Shown: positions 1 through 9,275 of the stretch, one piece after another
Numbering within the stretch: position 1 is the stretch's first letter
Layout of the letters: each line of letters starts with the position of its first letter
Source of the DNA: Bacteroidales bacterium UBA1309
GTDB lineage: Bacteria > Bacteroidota > Bacteroidia > Bacteroidales > Dysgonomonadaceae
NCBI GenBank assembly: GCA_002307185.1
Contig: DBTT01000054.1
Coordinates: forward strand, 124,001-188,000
DNA: 64,000 nucleotides
Reading direction: 5' to 3'
Notes under the pieces: generated by a model
Seen by the model: only the letters and a program-made list of their open reading frames with translations
Databases searched by the model: none
Told to the model about the DNA's origin: nothing
Program-made: the position numbers and the translations under genes

Positions 1-305
1 GGGCGTACAATTTCATTCTCGAAGGATTTATCTGCGGTGAATAAGTCACGTTGGATGGGTTGGGCAATTTGCTCACCTGCCAAATTGGATGATGTTTGCT
101 TCAACATAGATCCCTCACCAGTCAATAACCAATTCGAATCGATGTAATCAATCTTACTTAAAATCTTAGTGATTACCTCCAAGCTCGGTTTATTCCTTCC
201 GTTCAGAATGTGGGACATGACTGCTCTGCCAATTTCCATGTAATCGGCAAAGTGCGCAGAGGTCATCCCCTCGTATTCCATTACTTTTTTGATACGCTCA
301 ACCAT
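1..305 (-). CDS. XRE-family helix-turn-helix regulator, C-terminus cut by window edge
   Basis: The minus strand reads 101 codons from an ATG at 303-305 into the window edge without a stop. The first 60 or so residues form a Cro/C1-type helix-turn-helix: MVERIKKVMEYEGMTSAHFA, then a recognition-helix region ending SHILNGRNKPSLEVITKIL. It is followed by the WLLTGEGSML segment typical of Bacteroidota XRE regulators of the phage-repressor type. The remaining C-terminal part is linker-like and incomplete. A promoter sits 26 bp upstream, inside a stretch of repeated ACAAATGT boxes, so autoregulation is plausible but is inference. The target genes cannot be told from this window. Confidence 0.8.
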   Translation of the reverse strand, partial: MVERIKKVMEYEGMTSAHFADYMEIGRAVMSHILNGRNKPSLEVITKILSKIDYIDSNWLLTGEGSMLKQTSSNLAGEQIAQPIQRDLFTADKSFENEIVR

Positions 306-329
306 AAAACAAGTGTAAATTAGTCAATC

Positions 330-428
330 ACAAATGTAAAACAAATAATTTACAAAAACAAATAACAAATGTTGCATTTAAATATACAAATGTGTGCATC
401 AAGTTTGTTATTATTTTTATACAAATGT
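330..428. repeat. Four ACAAATGT boxes, candidate operators
   Basis: The octamer ACAAATGT occurs exactly at 330-337, 365-372, 386-393 and 421-428, with start-to-start distances of 35, 21 and 35 bp. An inverted copy (ACATTTGT) is at 649-656. The copy at 420-429 is the dyad TACA-AA-TGTA. The boxes overlap -7-like elements, so they may be promoters, operators or both. Confidence 0.4.
331..362 (-). promoter_or_regulatory. Bacteroidota promoter for the XRE gene
   Basis: Read on the minus strand this is TTTG (359-362), 20 bp spacer, TACATTTG (331-338), matching the Bacteroidota -33/-7 consensus TTTG / TAnnTTTG. It lies directly upstream of the XRE start at 305. The -7 box is also part of an ACAAATGT repeat, so a regulator binding that repeat would cover the promoter. 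Confidence 0.5.
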
Positions 429-1080
429 ATAAGGTGTCTGGGCAGAATAAATTATCACTTTATATAATATCTGTATATTTCTCGTATATAAGCATATAAT
501 CTTATTAAAACAATGATTTATTGCCTTATAGCAACGATATGCATAAAACAGTGTTTACTTCATGAATTATCACTTTAAAAATTAAAATTTAATTACTGAT
601 ATACAGCTAAATAACCATTATTTTAGACAATTGCATATGCTTGCATATACATTTGTGAGATATACTTTTGTATAAGACAATTGAATAGAGTATTTATATG
701 TTTGTGTAAAACAGTAATGAAACATATGTGAATTATTTGTACATTACCCTGTAATATACTTTTGTTTATTTCCTGGTATTGGCTATTTTATACTTTTGTA
801 AATCATCATGAAGCTTTGTGATCGGCCATTTTGTCGCATTCGGATTTTCTAACAAAAAAGATCTGGCTAACCGCTTTAAAACAGTTGGCCAGACCCAAGT
901 TCAGGAAGACAAGAAAGTGCTATAGCGTTATTGTGCGTGTTTGTCCGAATTTGCTATAATATTGCGGATTTTCCTAAAGTCTGTACTAATTGTTTTTTCC
1001 GAACAGATGTAAAGGGAGGGTTCAAATATTAAAAGGAGACGAAGTTAAGTTGGCTACCGACATTGCTGTTTATCTAATAG
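429..1080. other. AT-rich intergenic region, no convincing gene
   Basis: This stretch between the XRE regulator and the ribosomal operon terminator has no long reading frame. It contains three plus-strand TATACTTTTG elements (about 661-670, 755-764 and 789-798) that fit the TAnnTTTG -7 consensus. An imperfect inverted repeat is at 862-871/884-893 (9 of 10 bases). Two short open stretches on the plus strand (818-925 and roughly 1000-1120) may be gene remnants. Confidence 0.5.
818..925 (+). other. Possible 35-codon ORF or gene remnant
   Basis: A GTG at 818 opens 35 codons ending at TAG 923-925. The product contains SNKKDLANRFKTVGQ, which has a protein-like composition, and a -7-like TACTTTTG box lies 20 bp upstream at 791-798. 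I recognise no family. It could equally be the tail of a decayed gene, because an in-frame stop precedes it. Confidence 0.15.
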
Positions 1081-1119
1081 AAAAAGAGCCTTTCCTTTGT
1101 TACGAGGAAAAGCTCTTTT
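1081..1119 (-). terminator. Terminator of the rpsF-rpsR-rplI operon
   Basis: A hairpin with arms of 14 bases (13 pair) and a loop of about 10 lies 30 bp beyond the rplI stop. On the minus strand it is followed by a run of T, as expected for an intrinsic terminator. Confidence 0.75.
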
Positions 1120-1149
1120 AAGAGATATGCTTGATGCTATTCTTTCAGC

Positions 1150-1593
1150 TTATTCAGAAACTACTTCGAAAGGAACTTCAACAGAAACTTCTTTGTGTAG
1201 CTTGATGTTGGCTTTATAGCTTCCTACTTCTTTTACGGATTCTTTGATAATAATAATCTTGCGATCGATAGTGAAGCCTAATTTTTCAAGGCCTTCAGCA
1301 ATCTGGATGTTGCTTACAGAACCAAAGATAGTTCCGGTTGAACTTGTTTTTGCACCGATAGTCAATGACACACCTTGAAGCTTTTCAGCCAATTCCTTGG
1401 CATCGTTTTTAAGCTTTTCAAGCTTGTGGGCACGTTGCTTCAAGTTTTCAGCCAATACTTTCTTTGCTGATTCAGAGGCAATGATTGCTTTTCCTTGAGG
1501 AATCAAATAGTTACGTCCGTAACCATTTTTCACGTTCACAATATCGTCTTTGTATCCAAGATTGATAACGTCTTCTTTTAATATAACTTGCAT
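1150..1593 (-). CDS. rplI: 50S ribosomal protein L9
   Basis: The 147-residue product matches L9 in length and layout. An N-terminal domain starts [21 protein letters not shown] and carries the [13 protein letters not shown] segment that contacts 23S rRNA. A long charged connecting helix (about residues 40-75) leads to a C-terminal domain with [17 protein letters not shown]9 binds domain V of 23S rRNA near the L1 stalk base and helps limit frameshifting. It is the last gene of a minus-strand operon with rpsR and rpsF, 22 bp after rpsR, and is followed by a terminator. Confidence 0.98.
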   Translation of the reverse strand: MQVILKEDVINLGYKDDIVNVKNGYGRNYLIPQGKAIIASESAKKVLAENLKQRAHKLEKLKNDAKELAEKLQGVSLTIGAKTSSTGTIFGSVSNIQIAEGLEKLGFTIDRKIIIIKESVKEVGSYKANIKLHKEVSVEVPFEVVSE

Positions 1594-1615
1594 GTTCTTA
1601 TCCTCCTTGGTTAAA

Positions 1616-1882
1616 TTATTTCATTAAATCGGTAACGTAAGGCAATAAAGCCAAATGACGAGCTCTTTTTACAGCCTGAGCAATACGACGTTGAAATTTC
1701 AATGAAGTACCCGTGATACGACGAGGAAGGATCTTTCCTTGTTCGTTCAAAAATTTCTTCAAGAATTCAGGATCTTTGTAATCGATATACTTGATACCAT
1801 TCTTTTTGAAACGGCAATACTTTTTCTTTTTGTTGTCCACTGAAGGTGGAGTCAAATATCTGATTTCTGATTGTTGTGCCAT
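1616..1882 (-). CDS. rpsR: 30S ribosomal protein S18
   Basis: The 88-residue basic protein has the S18 core: [19 protein letters not shown], then [20 protein letters not shown] and [11 protein letters not shown]18 binds 16S rRNA in the platform as a heterodimer with S6, whose gene is immediately upstream with a 3 bp gap. The usual bacterial order rpsF-rpsR-rplI is kept, without an ssb or priB insertion between them. The N-terminus is slightly longer than in E. coli, as is usual in Bacteroidota. Confidence 0.98.
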   Translation of the reverse strand: MAQQSEIRYLTPPSVDNKKKKYCRFKKNGIKYIDYKDPEFLKKFLNEQGKILPRRITGTSLKFQRRIAQAVKRARHLALLPYVTDLMK

Positions 1883-1885
1883 GAT

Positions 1886-2242
1886 TTAGTTCCCCTTTAC
1901 TTCTTCTTTAGTTGATGATTTAACTCCTCTTCTTTTTTGTGCATAAAGATGAGCATATTTGTCCTGTCTGAATGTCAAGAAGCGCAATACGCGTTCGTCA
2001 CGGCGGAAATTTACTTCCAGTTTGGCAATTGTTGCAGGATCAGCTTCAAATTCAAGGAAAGCATAGAATCCGGTGGATTTTTTTTGAATTGGATAAGCCA
2101 ATTTCTTCAATCCCCAGTTTTCTTCATTCACAATCGTGGCACCTTCAGCAGTGAGGATGCCTTTGAATTTTTCTACCGCTTCCTTCATCTGTACATCAGA
2201 CAAAACGGGAGTCAAAATGAAAACGGTTTCGTAATTGTTCAT
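1886..2242 (-). CDS. rpsF: 30S ribosomal protein S6
   Basis: The 118-residue product begins [19 protein letters not shown] and has the S6 ferredoxin-like fold signature: [21 protein letters not shown], then [16 protein letters not shown]6 forms a heterodimer with S18 on the central domain of 16S rRNA. It is the first gene of the operon with rpsR and rplI. A consensus promoter lies 50 bp upstream. The basic C-terminal tail ([17 protein letters not shown]) is variable among species. Confidence 0.98.
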   Translation of the reverse strand: MNNYETVFILTPVLSDVQMKEAVEKFKGILTAEGATIVNEENWGLKKLAYPIQKKSTGFYAFLEFEADPATIAKLEVNFRRDERVLRFLTFRQDKYAHLYAQKRRGVKSSTKEEVKGN

Positions 2243-2291
2243 AAATGTTTATTAATTAATTGTTTATTTGAAAAAATAATTTTTCGAGGTG

Positions 2292-2322
2292 CAAAGATAC
2301 GAATTAATAGATTAAATTCAAA
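2292..2322 (-). promoter_or_regulatory. Promoter of the rpsF operon
   Basis: On the minus strand this reads TTTG (2319-2322), 19 bp spacer, TATCTTTG (2292-2299), a full match to the Bacteroidota sigma-ABfr consensus. It lies about 50 bp upstream of the rpsF start. Confidence 0.7.
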
Positions 2323-2406
2323 TAGATGACTCCGAAAATCATTTCCTAAAAATCGATATTTTCTCTAAGAACCTTCTCTGCCCTGTATTCTACGGGTGCA
2401 AAAGGG

Positions 2407-3357
2407 TCAAATCTTTTCCGATATCTTGTAATGATTGCGCTCTTGAGAATTGCGGCTTATTAATTCGCCAATAAATCCAGTAAGGAAAAGCTGCGTTCCC
2501 AGAATCATACAAGTCAAGGAGATATAAAAATAAGGAGATTCGGTTACCAAGCGGTAATCCATTCCGTGCGACATCTCATATAATTTCGAAGCACCTACAA
2601 AAATAATTGCCACAAAACCCAAGAAGAAAAGCAAAGACCCCAAAACACCAAAAAAATGCATGGGTTTACGTCCAAACTTTGAAAGAAACCAGAGTGTCAG
2701 CAGATCCAGATAGCCATTGAAAAAGCGACTGAATCCAAATTTTGATTTGCCATATTTGCGGGGACGATGAACAACTTCTTTCTCTACAATGTCGTTAAAA
2801 CCCGAAATTTTAGCAAGGTAAGGAATATAGCGGTGCATGTCGTTATACACTTCAATGTTTTTGACAACCTCGCTTTTATAGGCCTTCAAGCCGCAATTGA
2901 AATCGTGAAGATTACGAATCCCAGAAACCCTACGCGCAGTAGCATTAAAAAGTTTGGTGGGAATTGTTTTGCTTAGCGGATCATATCTTTTTCTTTTCCA
3001 ACCAGATACCAGATGGTGTCCATCCTCTTTGATCAGGTGGAACAATTCAGGTATTTCGTCCGGACTATCCTGCAAGTCGGCATCCATCGTGATCACAACA
3101 TCACCTTGCGCAAGCTCGAATGCACAATGGAGTGCCGGAGATTTTCCATAGTTCCGTCTGAAACGTATTCCTTTGATTTGATTTTCTTTTTCTCGTAATT
3201 CTGAAATGATTTTCCAAGAATCGTCAGTACTTCCGTCGTCAACAAAGATTACTTCGTAAGAAAAATTGTTTTCCTGCATCACGCGTTTAATCCATGCGTA
3301 CAATTCGGGGAGCGATTCCGCTTCGTTGTACAATGGGATGACTACTGAAATATCCAT
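2407..3357 (-). CDS. GT2 glycosyltransferase, DPM1/GtrB-like, membrane-anchored
   Basis: The 316-residue protein is a family 2 glycosyltransferase of the polyprenyl-phosphate type. The N-terminal GT-A domain starts MDISVVIPLYNEAESLPEL and contains VDDGSTDDSW and the nucleotide/metal motif DADLQDSPDE. The basic stretch KYGKSKFGFSRFF precedes two C-terminal membrane helices (about residues 237-260 and 275-298). This matches proteins that transfer a sugar from an NDP-sugar to undecaprenyl phosphate at the inner membrane. The sugar cannot be told from sequence. It lies 45 bp downstream of the DUF4199 gene on the same strand and probably shares its transcript. No lipid A or O-antigen genes are adjacent. 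Confidence 0.85.
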   Translation of the reverse strand: MDISVVIPLYNEAESLPELYAWIKRVMQENNFSYEVIFVDDGSTDDSWKIISELREKENQIKGIRFRRNYGKSPALHCAFELAQGDVVITMDADLQDSPDEIPELFHLIKEDGHHLVSGWKRKRYDPLSKTIPTKLFNATARRVSGIRNLHDFNCGLKAYKSEVVKNIEVYNDMHRYIPYLAKISGFNDIVEKEVVHRPRKYGKSKFGFSRFFNGYLDLLTLWFLSKFGRKPMHFFGVLGSLLFFLGFVAIIFVGASKLYEMSHGMDYRLVTESPYFYISLTCMILGTQLFLTGFIGELISRNSQERNHYKISEKI

Positions 3358-3401
3358 ATATCGTCGTTGTCAAAAGTTTACAAATTGAAAGATCATCAAG
3401 T

Positions 3402-3914
3402 TTATTGAATTTTGATTTTCTTGGAAATTATAAATCCATAGATCAATGAAAGAATAAATCCGAAGAAAATATTTCCAAATATCTGAGAAACAGTATAATA
3501 TAAAGGGCCAATAGAAACCTTCTCTGCTTGGCTAAGAAATTCCTTGGAAAAATCCATCTGCTTCATCACATCAAACATTTTTTTGTTGAGAGAAGAGATA
3601 TAGGAGGGATCAATAACCGTGTAATGAAAATAGGATACTAAAGCTTCGATCAAGGATGCAAAAAAGCACAGCAGTATCGTAAATGCCACACAATGCAGAT
3701 AGCTTATCTTTCCACCATTTGCCCTGTCTCTATAACGGGTAGTTAAATAGTACATTAGAAAGAAAGTACCTATACCTAACGACTGGTATATGAAATCCAA
3801 ATAGCTGTAGTAGGTGGCACCAATATGAAAAAGATACTTGAACGCCCAAAAAAAACCTAGCACAACCCCATAATGCATGGCATAGTTAAGTACCTTGAAT
3901 TTATCTTCTTGCAT
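3402..3914 (-). CDS. DUF4199 membrane protein
   Basis: The 170-residue protein has four predicted membrane segments (near residues 12-30, 40-58, 70-95 and 140-165), with a soluble loop rich in Lys and Met between the third and fourth. This length and layout match DUF4199, a Bacteroidota-restricted family of unknown function. In many Bacteroidota a DUF4199 gene sits next to a GT2 glycosyltransferase of the kind found directly downstream here. I infer a role connected with that enzyme, possibly lipid-linked sugar handling, but nothing in the sequence proves it. Confidence 0.75.
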   Translation of the reverse strand: MQEDKFKVLNYAMHYGVVLGFFWAFKYLFHIGATYYSYLDFIYQSLGIGTFFLMYYLTTRYRDRANGGKISYLHCVAFTILLCFFASLIEALVSYFHYTVIDPSYISSLNKKMFDVMKQMDFSKEFLSQAEKVSIGPLYYTVSQIFGNIFFGFILSLIYGFIISKKIKIQ

Positions 3915-4227
3915 CAGAAAAATTAAATTTTAGCACACAAAAGTAGCAAAAAAATGCTGATATTAGCTATTGGAAAGGCATTATTCCGTGATTTGGCAAA
4001 TGCTTTTGCCAAACTTTCGGGTCTATTGCTATTATTGGAGTTAATAAGACACTGGATATAGAGAAGTTACTTGAAAAATGAGTCAGAAAGATTTTATTAA
4101 ACTTTCCATGGATAAAAAAATACTAATAAGTTTACTAGAATTTGAAGTCTATTTGGCCATTCTTTTTGCGAAACTATTGCTTGCTTCTGATACGTCAACT
4201 AGTATTGAAAGTTAGAGTTTATCGTTT
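3915..4227. other. Intergenic region, no supported gene
   Basis: No frame of useful length is present. One short plus-strand stretch ends in AIIGVNKTLDIEKLLEK with a stop at 4079-4081, and another frame gives a 35-codon hydrophobic peptide from 3954. Neither has a recognisable family. No clear terminator for purM was found here. Confidence 0.4.
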
Positions 4228-5394
4228 TTAGTATTCAAAAACACCATGTTCCCCGATGATTGTCAACCTCTTGCTATCTGAAGCTTCCACACGCCCAACA
4301 AGCTGTGCATCGATATTAAATGATTTGGAAATATCAATAATGGTTTGGGCATGTTCCGGCGACACATAAATTTCCATACGGTGGCCCATATTGAACACCT
4401 TGTACATTTCTTTCCAATCTGTGCCCGATTGCTCTTGAATAATTCGGAATAGCGGTGGGGTAGGGAACAAATTATCTTTGATAACATGCACATTATCCAC
4501 AAAATGAAGCACTTTGGTCTGCGCACCACCTGAGCAATGAACCATTCCGTGGATTTCGGGACGGAGCAAATCCAAAATTTTCTTGATAACAGGAGCATAG
4601 GTGCGGGTCGGAGACAGTACTAGTTTTCCGGCGTCAATGCCTAAATTCTCAATTTGATCGGTCAATTTCTTATTCCCCGAGTACACCAAATCGTCAGGAA
4701 CAGCAGCATCGTAGCTTTCCGGATATTTTTGAGCTAAATACTTGGAAAACACATCATGGCGAGCCGAAGTTAAACCGTTGCTTCCCATACCGCCGTTGTA
4801 TTCTTTCTCGTAAGTAGCTTGTCCGTAAGATGATAGGCCAACGATCACATCACCGGGCTTGATGGTATGATTTGAAATCACATCAGAACGTTTCATTCGG
4901 CAGGCAACCGTGCTGTCCACGATGATTGTCCGAACCAAGTCGCCCACATCAGCCGTTTCACCACCTGTCGGAAATATATTTACGCCGAGGGCAGATAATT
5001 CCTCGCAAAGCTGTGATGTTCCATTAATTATGGCAGAAATTACCTCACCCGGGATCAACAATTTATTCCTCCCAATGGTAGATGACAGCAAAATGTTGTC
5101 GGTTGCACCCACACAAAGCAAATCATCGATGTTCATAATCAAGGCATCCTGAGCAATTCCTTGCCAAACGGACAAATCCCCAGTTTCTCGCCAATACAGA
5201 TAGGCCAAAGAAGATTTTGTGCCGGCACCGTCAGCGTGCATGATGTTGCAATATTCGGGGTCACCGCCGAGTATGTCCGGAATGATTTTGCAGAAAGCCC
5301 TTGGAAAAATTCCTTTGTCTATGTTTTTAATTGCATTGTGCACATCTTCTTTGGATGCCGAAACTCCACGTTGGCTGTAACGCTGATCGCTCAT
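4228..5394 (-). CDS. purM: Phosphoribosylformylglycinamidine cyclo-ligase (AIR synthetase)
   Basis: PurM converts FGAM to aminoimidazole ribotide with ATP, the fifth step of de novo purine synthesis. The sequence from MSDQRYSQRGVSASKEDVH is that of the Bacteroidota form of PurM. It contains the HADGAGTKSSLAYLYW and GLSSYGQATYEKEYNGG segments, an NIFPTGGETADVGD motif of the PurM/PurL fold, and a C-terminal MGHRMEIYV segment. I chose the ATG at 5394 (388 residues) over the one at 5418, because a -7 promoter box at 5416-5423 overlaps the upstream codon and the family normally starts at this Met. No other purine gene is nearby. Confidence 0.93.
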   Translation of the reverse strand: MSDQRYSQRGVSASKEDVHNAIKNIDKGIFPRAFCKIIPDILGGDPEYCNIMHADGAGTKSSLAYLYWRETGDLSVWQGIAQDALIMNIDDLLCVGATDNILLSSTIGRNKLLIPGEVISAIINGTSQLCEELSALGVNIFPTGGETADVGDLVRTIIVDSTVACRMKRSDVISNHTIKPGDVIVGLSSYGQATYEKEYNGGMGSNGLTSARHDVFSKYLAQKYPESYDAAVPDDLVYSGNKKLTDQIENLGIDAGKLVLSPTRTYAPVIKKILDLLRPEIHGMVHCSGGAQTKVLHFVDNVHVIKDNLFPTPPLFRIIQEQSGTDWKEMYKVFNMGHRMEIYVSPEHAQTIIDISKSFNIDAQLVGRVEASDSKRLTIIGEHGVFEY

Positions 5395-5415
5395 ATTTGT
5401 CTTTTTAATTTTGTG

Positions 5416-5423
5416 CAAATTTA
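5416..5423 (-). promoter_or_regulatory. -7 box of the purM promoter
   Basis: The minus strand reads TAAATTTG, matching TAnnTTTG. Twenty bases further upstream is ATTG (5444-5447), a near match to the -33 TTTG. Its position rules against translation starting at 5418. Confidence 0.4.
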
Positions 5424-5774
5424 CTGAAAATGTGGAAATGTGGCAATTAAAAAAATTAAATCGTGAAAGTGTTTATATGTTAGATATTTACAATATTAAA
5501 GACGCCATCTTCGAATTTGCAGAATATTTAATTTGCCGAAAATTTGTTTTTAGTTTGTTCTATAATAACTATTATGTTTAATATAGATCTTGTTTTTGAC
5601 AATAAACCTTTCATTTTCCTCTTCTATTGTCATACTGCTTCAAAAATCTCCTGAATTTGAAACTAATTACGATACCAAAATTATCCGAAATTATCTCGTA
5701 GAAACGACTTATTTAAGCAACAAAATGATTAATTTTACACTCAAATTTGAAATCATAAAATAATTTTGCTCATT
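5424..5774. other. Divergent intergenic region between purM and maeB
   Basis: About 350 AT-rich bases separate the divergent starts of purM and maeB. No reading frame, riboswitch-like fold or strong repeat was recognised. Promoters for both genes must lie here; only the purM -7 box is convincing. Confidence 0.4.
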
Positions 5775-8072
5775 ATGCAAAAGTCAGCACGAGATGCCGC
5801 TCTTCAGTATCACTCACAAGGAAAACCCGGTAAAATTGAGGTAGTTCCGACTAAACCTCACAGTACACAAAACGATTTAACACTTGCCTATTCTCCAGGC
5901 GTTGCCGAACCTTGTCTCGAAATAGAAAAGGATGAAAGCAAAGCTTACGAATATACAGCCAAAGGGAATTTGGTAGCCGTGATTTCCAACGGTACTGCTG
6001 TTCTTGGGCTTGGCGACATTGGAGCCTTAGCCGGAAAGCCTGTTATGGAAGGCAAAGGTTTGTTGTTCAAGATATTTGCAGGAATCGATGTTTTTGACAT
6101 TGAGGTGGATGAAAAGGATCCCGAAAAATTTATCCAAACGGTGAAAGCCATCTCCCCTACTTTCGGCGGAATCAATTTGGAAGATATTAAAGCTCCCGAA
6201 TGTTTCGAAATCGAAACAAGGCTAAAGGAAGCGCTGGATATTCCAGTCATGCACGACGACCAGCATGGCACAGCAATCATTTCTTCAGCAGCTTTGCTCA
6301 ACGCATTGGAAGTGGCTGGTAAGAAAATCGAAGACATTCATCTGGTTGTCAATGGTGCAGGTGCTTCGGCTGTTTCGTGTACCAAGCTCTACATGATGTT
6401 GGGCGTGCGGAAGGAAAATGTGCTGATGGTGGACAGCAAAGGCGTTTTGAACACAAAGCGTACAGATTTGAACGACCAAAAGAAGTTTTTTGCAGCCGAA
6501 ACTGATCGGGTTACTTTGGCCGAAGCGATCGTCGGAGCCGATGTGTTTCTCGGCTTGTCGAAGGCGGATGTTTTGACTCAGGAAATGGTGCGTTCGATGG
6601 CCGAAAATCCAATTGTTTTTGCTTTGGCAAATCCTAATCCTGAAATATCGTATGAAGATGCGAAAGCATCCAGGCCCGATCTAATATTTGCGACAGGACG
6701 ATCAGATTATCCCAATCAGGTGAACAATGTCCTTGGATTTCCTTATATCTTCCGCGGCGCACTGGATGTGCAGGCAACCACTATAAACGAGGAAATGAAA
6801 TTAGCCGCTGTAAGGGCAATTGCGGAATTAGGAAAAGAGCCTGTTCCAGAGATTGTTAATTCAGCATATGGCCTTCAATATTTGTTTTTCGGGCGGGAAT
6901 ATTTGATTCCCAAACCGTTAGACCCTCGCCTACTCTCCCGAGTTTCAATGGCAGTTGCGAGAGCTGCGATGGAATCTGGCGTTGCCAAAAAACCAATTCT
7001 GAATTGGACGATTTACGAGAACAAATTGACCGAAATGATGGGATATTCCAACAAGTTTATCCGTCGTATGACCAATTTGGCAAAAACAGATCCACAACGC
7101 GTTGTATTCAGTGAAGCAAACCATATCAACATGGTGAAGGCGGCTATCATAGCCAAGAAAGAAGGTATCTGCCAGCCCATTCTTTTGGCAAACAAGCAAC
7201 GTTTGCAAGCTCTTGCGGATGAACACAATTTAGATATTTCGGGATTGGAAGTTATCCAACTTCGCCAGATTGAGGAAGATCCCCGCCGCGACAGGTTTGC
7301 CAAAATTCTGGCTGAACGCAAGTCTCGCCAAGGCGAAACGTATCACGAAGCGTTTGAGAAAATGAACGACCGCAACTATTTCGGGATGATGATGGTGGAA
7401 ACTGGCGAGGCAGATGCCATGATTACTGGGGTTTACAGTCATTATCAGGATTTTGCACAAGTGGCAGAAGAGGTAATTGGTATCAGTCCAAAGTATAAAT
7501 ATTTTGGTGCCATGCACATTTTCCAAACCAAAAAGGGTGTCATGATTATGGGCGATACGCTGATTAACCGCAATCCCTGCGGAGATGTGTTGGTGGATAT
7601 GGCGCGCCAGGCTGATGATTTGGCTAAGTTCTTCAATATGAAATCCGTCACCGCAGTTGTCTCATTCTCCAATTTTGGAGCTGACAACGATGGTGCTCCT
7701 CGCAAAGTGGCCGATGCTGTGAAATATTTGCATGAAAACCATCCCGAACTGGTGATCGATGGCGAGATGCAAATGAATTTTGCCTTGAACAAGGAAATGA
7801 GGGACAAAATGTTTCCATTCTCCAAGCTGTATGGAAAAGATGTGAACACCATCTTGTTCCCAGACTTAACGAGTGCGAACATTGCCAGCAAAATCATGCT
7901 TGAAAGCGGGATTTCCAGTGAAAGTGTAGGACCAATTCAGACAGGATTAAACAAGCCGGTTCACTTTACCGATATTGAAAGTTCGGTTCGCGATATTGTG
8001 AATTTGACTACCGTGGCAGTAATTGATGCCATCGTTCACAAAAAGATTGAAGGAAAAGAACGAAATATTTGA
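5775..8072 (+). CDS. maeB: NADP-dependent malic enzyme with phosphotransacetylase-like domain
   Basis: The 765-residue protein decarboxylates malate to pyruvate and CO2 with NADP. The N-terminal part (about 1-420) is the malic enzyme: [18 protein letters not shown], the [11 protein letters not shown] segment, and a Rossmann motif [16 protein letters not shown]. The C-terminal part (about 430-765) is a phosphate acetyltransferase-like domain with [17 protein letters not shown]. In E. coli MaeB that domain is regulatory and senses acetyl-CoA. The length equals the usual MaeB size of about 760. Translation should start at the ATG at 5775, since an upstream TTG at 5766 lacks support. The gene is monocistronic and ends at a bidirectional terminator. 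Confidence 0.95.
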   Translation: MQKSARDAALQYHSQGKPGKIEVVPTKPHSTQNDLTLAYSPGVAEPCLEIEKDESKAYEYTAKGNLVAVISNGTAVLGLGDIGALAGKPVMEGKGLLFKIFAGIDVFDIEVDEKDPEKFIQTVKAISPTFGGINLEDIKAPECFEIETRLKEALDIPVMHDDQHGTAIISSAALLNALEVAGKKIEDIHLVVNGAGASAVSCTKLYMMLGVRKENVLMVDSKGVLNTKRTDLNDQKKFFAAETDRVTLAEAIVGADVFLGLSKADVLTQEMVRSMAENPIVFALANPNPEISYEDAKASRPDLIFATGRSDYPNQVNNVLGFPYIFRGALDVQATTINEEMKLAAVRAIAELGKEPVPEIVNSAYGLQYLFFGREYLIPKPLDPRLLSRVSMAVARAAMESGVAKKPILNWTIYENKLTEMMGYSNKFIRRMTNLAKTDPQRVVFSEANHINMVKAAIIAKKEGICQPILLANKQRLQALADEHNLDISGLEVIQLRQIEEDPRRDRFAKILAERKSRQGETYHEAFEKMNDRNYFGMMMVETGEADAMITGVYSHYQDFAQVAEEVIGISPKYKYFGAMHIFQTKKGVMIMGDTLINRNPCGDVLVDMARQADDLAKFFNMKSVTAVVSFSNFGADNDGAPRKVADAVKYLHENHPELVIDGEMQMNFALNKEMRDKMFPFSKLYGKDVNTILFPDLTSANIASKIMLESGISSESVGPIQTGLNKPVHFTDIESSVRDIVNLTTVAVIDAIVHKKIEGKERNI

Positions 8073-8094
8073 TTTGAACGGTATTCTGAGAAAT

Positions 8095-8132
8095 AAAATG
8101 GGCTGTATTCAATCGAATACAACCCATTTTTT
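8095..8132. terminator. Bidirectional terminator between maeB and the RnfD-like gene
   Basis: A hairpin with a stem of about 15 bp (one mismatch) and loop AATC is flanked by A and T runs on either side. It serves the convergent maeB (plus) and RnfD-like gene (minus). Confidence 0.8.
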
Positions 8133-8155
8133 GTAAATATCAATTTGTTAGAATT

Positions 8156-9232
8156 CTACCTTGCCGCCACTTTCTTGGCACCCAAGCGACGAATAAAATC
8201 ATAAATAATGTAGCCCATAAACACAAACAAGAGATAACGAACTCCTATGTGCTGATGAATCAAAGCTACCAAGTAGGCAGATAGAAGGATTGCAATGGTG
8301 AGCAACAGTGCCTTACCTGTTTGCTTGATCCATGTGGAAGAGTTCCATTCCTGCGGTTTTAGAATAGTGTCTATCGTTTTAGCAAAAAGGTTCATCAACA
8401 GGATCGAATAAGACATGTATTCGTAACGGACATCATTCAGCAAAAACAAAATAGCAGTGGATGCTATCATCGCTCCATAAAATAATTTACCGGGCTTGGT
8501 TTTGGCACAAGTTGGCATGTCTGTGGCCATAAAGATAGCTCCCAGAAGAACCCCACCAAGTGAGAAGCGGATATTGTGGTCTTGAAAAAGGAGGAAGAGC
8601 AAGAAAAATGTAACCGCTATTCCGAAAGGAATATGCCAGGTGATTCGTTTTCGAACCAGCAGAAACAAACCTCCAAGCACAAGAAAAAGGATGGAATACT
8701 CCCCTATCGCTCCCGAAGGATTGAAAAACAGGTAGTTGAGAATATTGCCAACAGGATTATTTCCCAAGAAATCAAACAAATGCAGGTCTTTGAATTGGAG
8801 TAAATCTTTGTCATACCAAATCGTGCGGCTACTCATGACGGCTGGGAAAAAGATGGTCATAAATTCGCGTCCCAACAAGGCCGGATTTAGCCGGTTTTTG
8901 CCCATTCCGCCCCACAAAAACTTCCCGAAAATAACGGCTGTGGATGCGCCGAAAGCAACAACGTACCATGGGGTGAAGGGTGCTAATGTAAAAGTCAACA
9001 AGACTGCGGTAATCACAGACGAACCATCCCGTATGGAGCTTGCTTCACCCTTGTAAATCAATGAAAAAATAAACTCGGATGCAACAGCAGTCGCTACTGC
9101 GACAAGAATCAGTAGCAAGGTCGTTGCTCCATAAGCAAAATAAGAAATAGCAGCAATCGGCAAAAGTGCAAGCAGCACATCCTGCATGATTTTGCGCATA
9201 TTGTCATGCGTTTTTGTGTTTATCCTTTTCAT
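8156..9232 (-). CDS. RnfD/NqrB-family membrane protein, stand-alone
   Basis: The 358-residue protein has about nine to ten membrane helices and matches RnfD-type subunits of Rnf/NQR electron transport complexes. Family landmarks are IRDGSSVITAVLLTF, NRLNPALLGREFM and GAIFMATDMPTC near the last third. RnfD normally carries FMN covalently linked to the Thr of an SGAT motif; here the matching site is PSGAIGEYS (residues 172-180), with Ile176 in place of Thr. No rnfA, B, C, E or G lies nearby. The gene is 43 bp downstream of an ApbE flavin transferase gene and is the last gene of that operon. It may be an electron carrier or transporter without covalent FMN at this site, or one modified elsewhere. 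Confidence 0.8.
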   Translation of the reverse strand: MKRINTKTHDNMRKIMQDVLLALLPIAAISYFAYGATTLLLILVAVATAVASEFIFSLIYKGEASSIRDGSSVITAVLLTFTLAPFTPWYVVAFGASTAVIFGKFLWGGMGKNRLNPALLGREFMTIFFPAVMSSRTIWYDKDLLQFKDLHLFDFLGNNPVGNILNYLFFNPSGAIGEYSILFLVLGGLFLLVRKRITWHIPFGIAVTFFLLFLLFQDHNIRFSLGGVLLGAIFMATDMPTCAKTKPGKLFYGAMIASTAILFLLNDVRYEYMSYSILLMNLFAKTIDTILKPQEWNSSTWIKQTGKALLLTIAILLSAYLVALIHQHIGVRYLLFVFMGYIIYDFIRRLGAKKVAAR

Positions 9233-9275
9233 AATCTATATTTATATTCGGTGAATTTGCAAATCTGAAAAACAA

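Noticed and set aside
3954..4081. Short plus-strand frames near DUF4199
   Set aside because: A 35-codon hydrophobic frame and a tail ending in DIEKLLEK lack a family, promoter or conservation evidence.
5424..5774. Riboswitch search upstream of purM and maeB
   Set aside because: No purine-riboswitch or other conserved junction sequence could be recognised.
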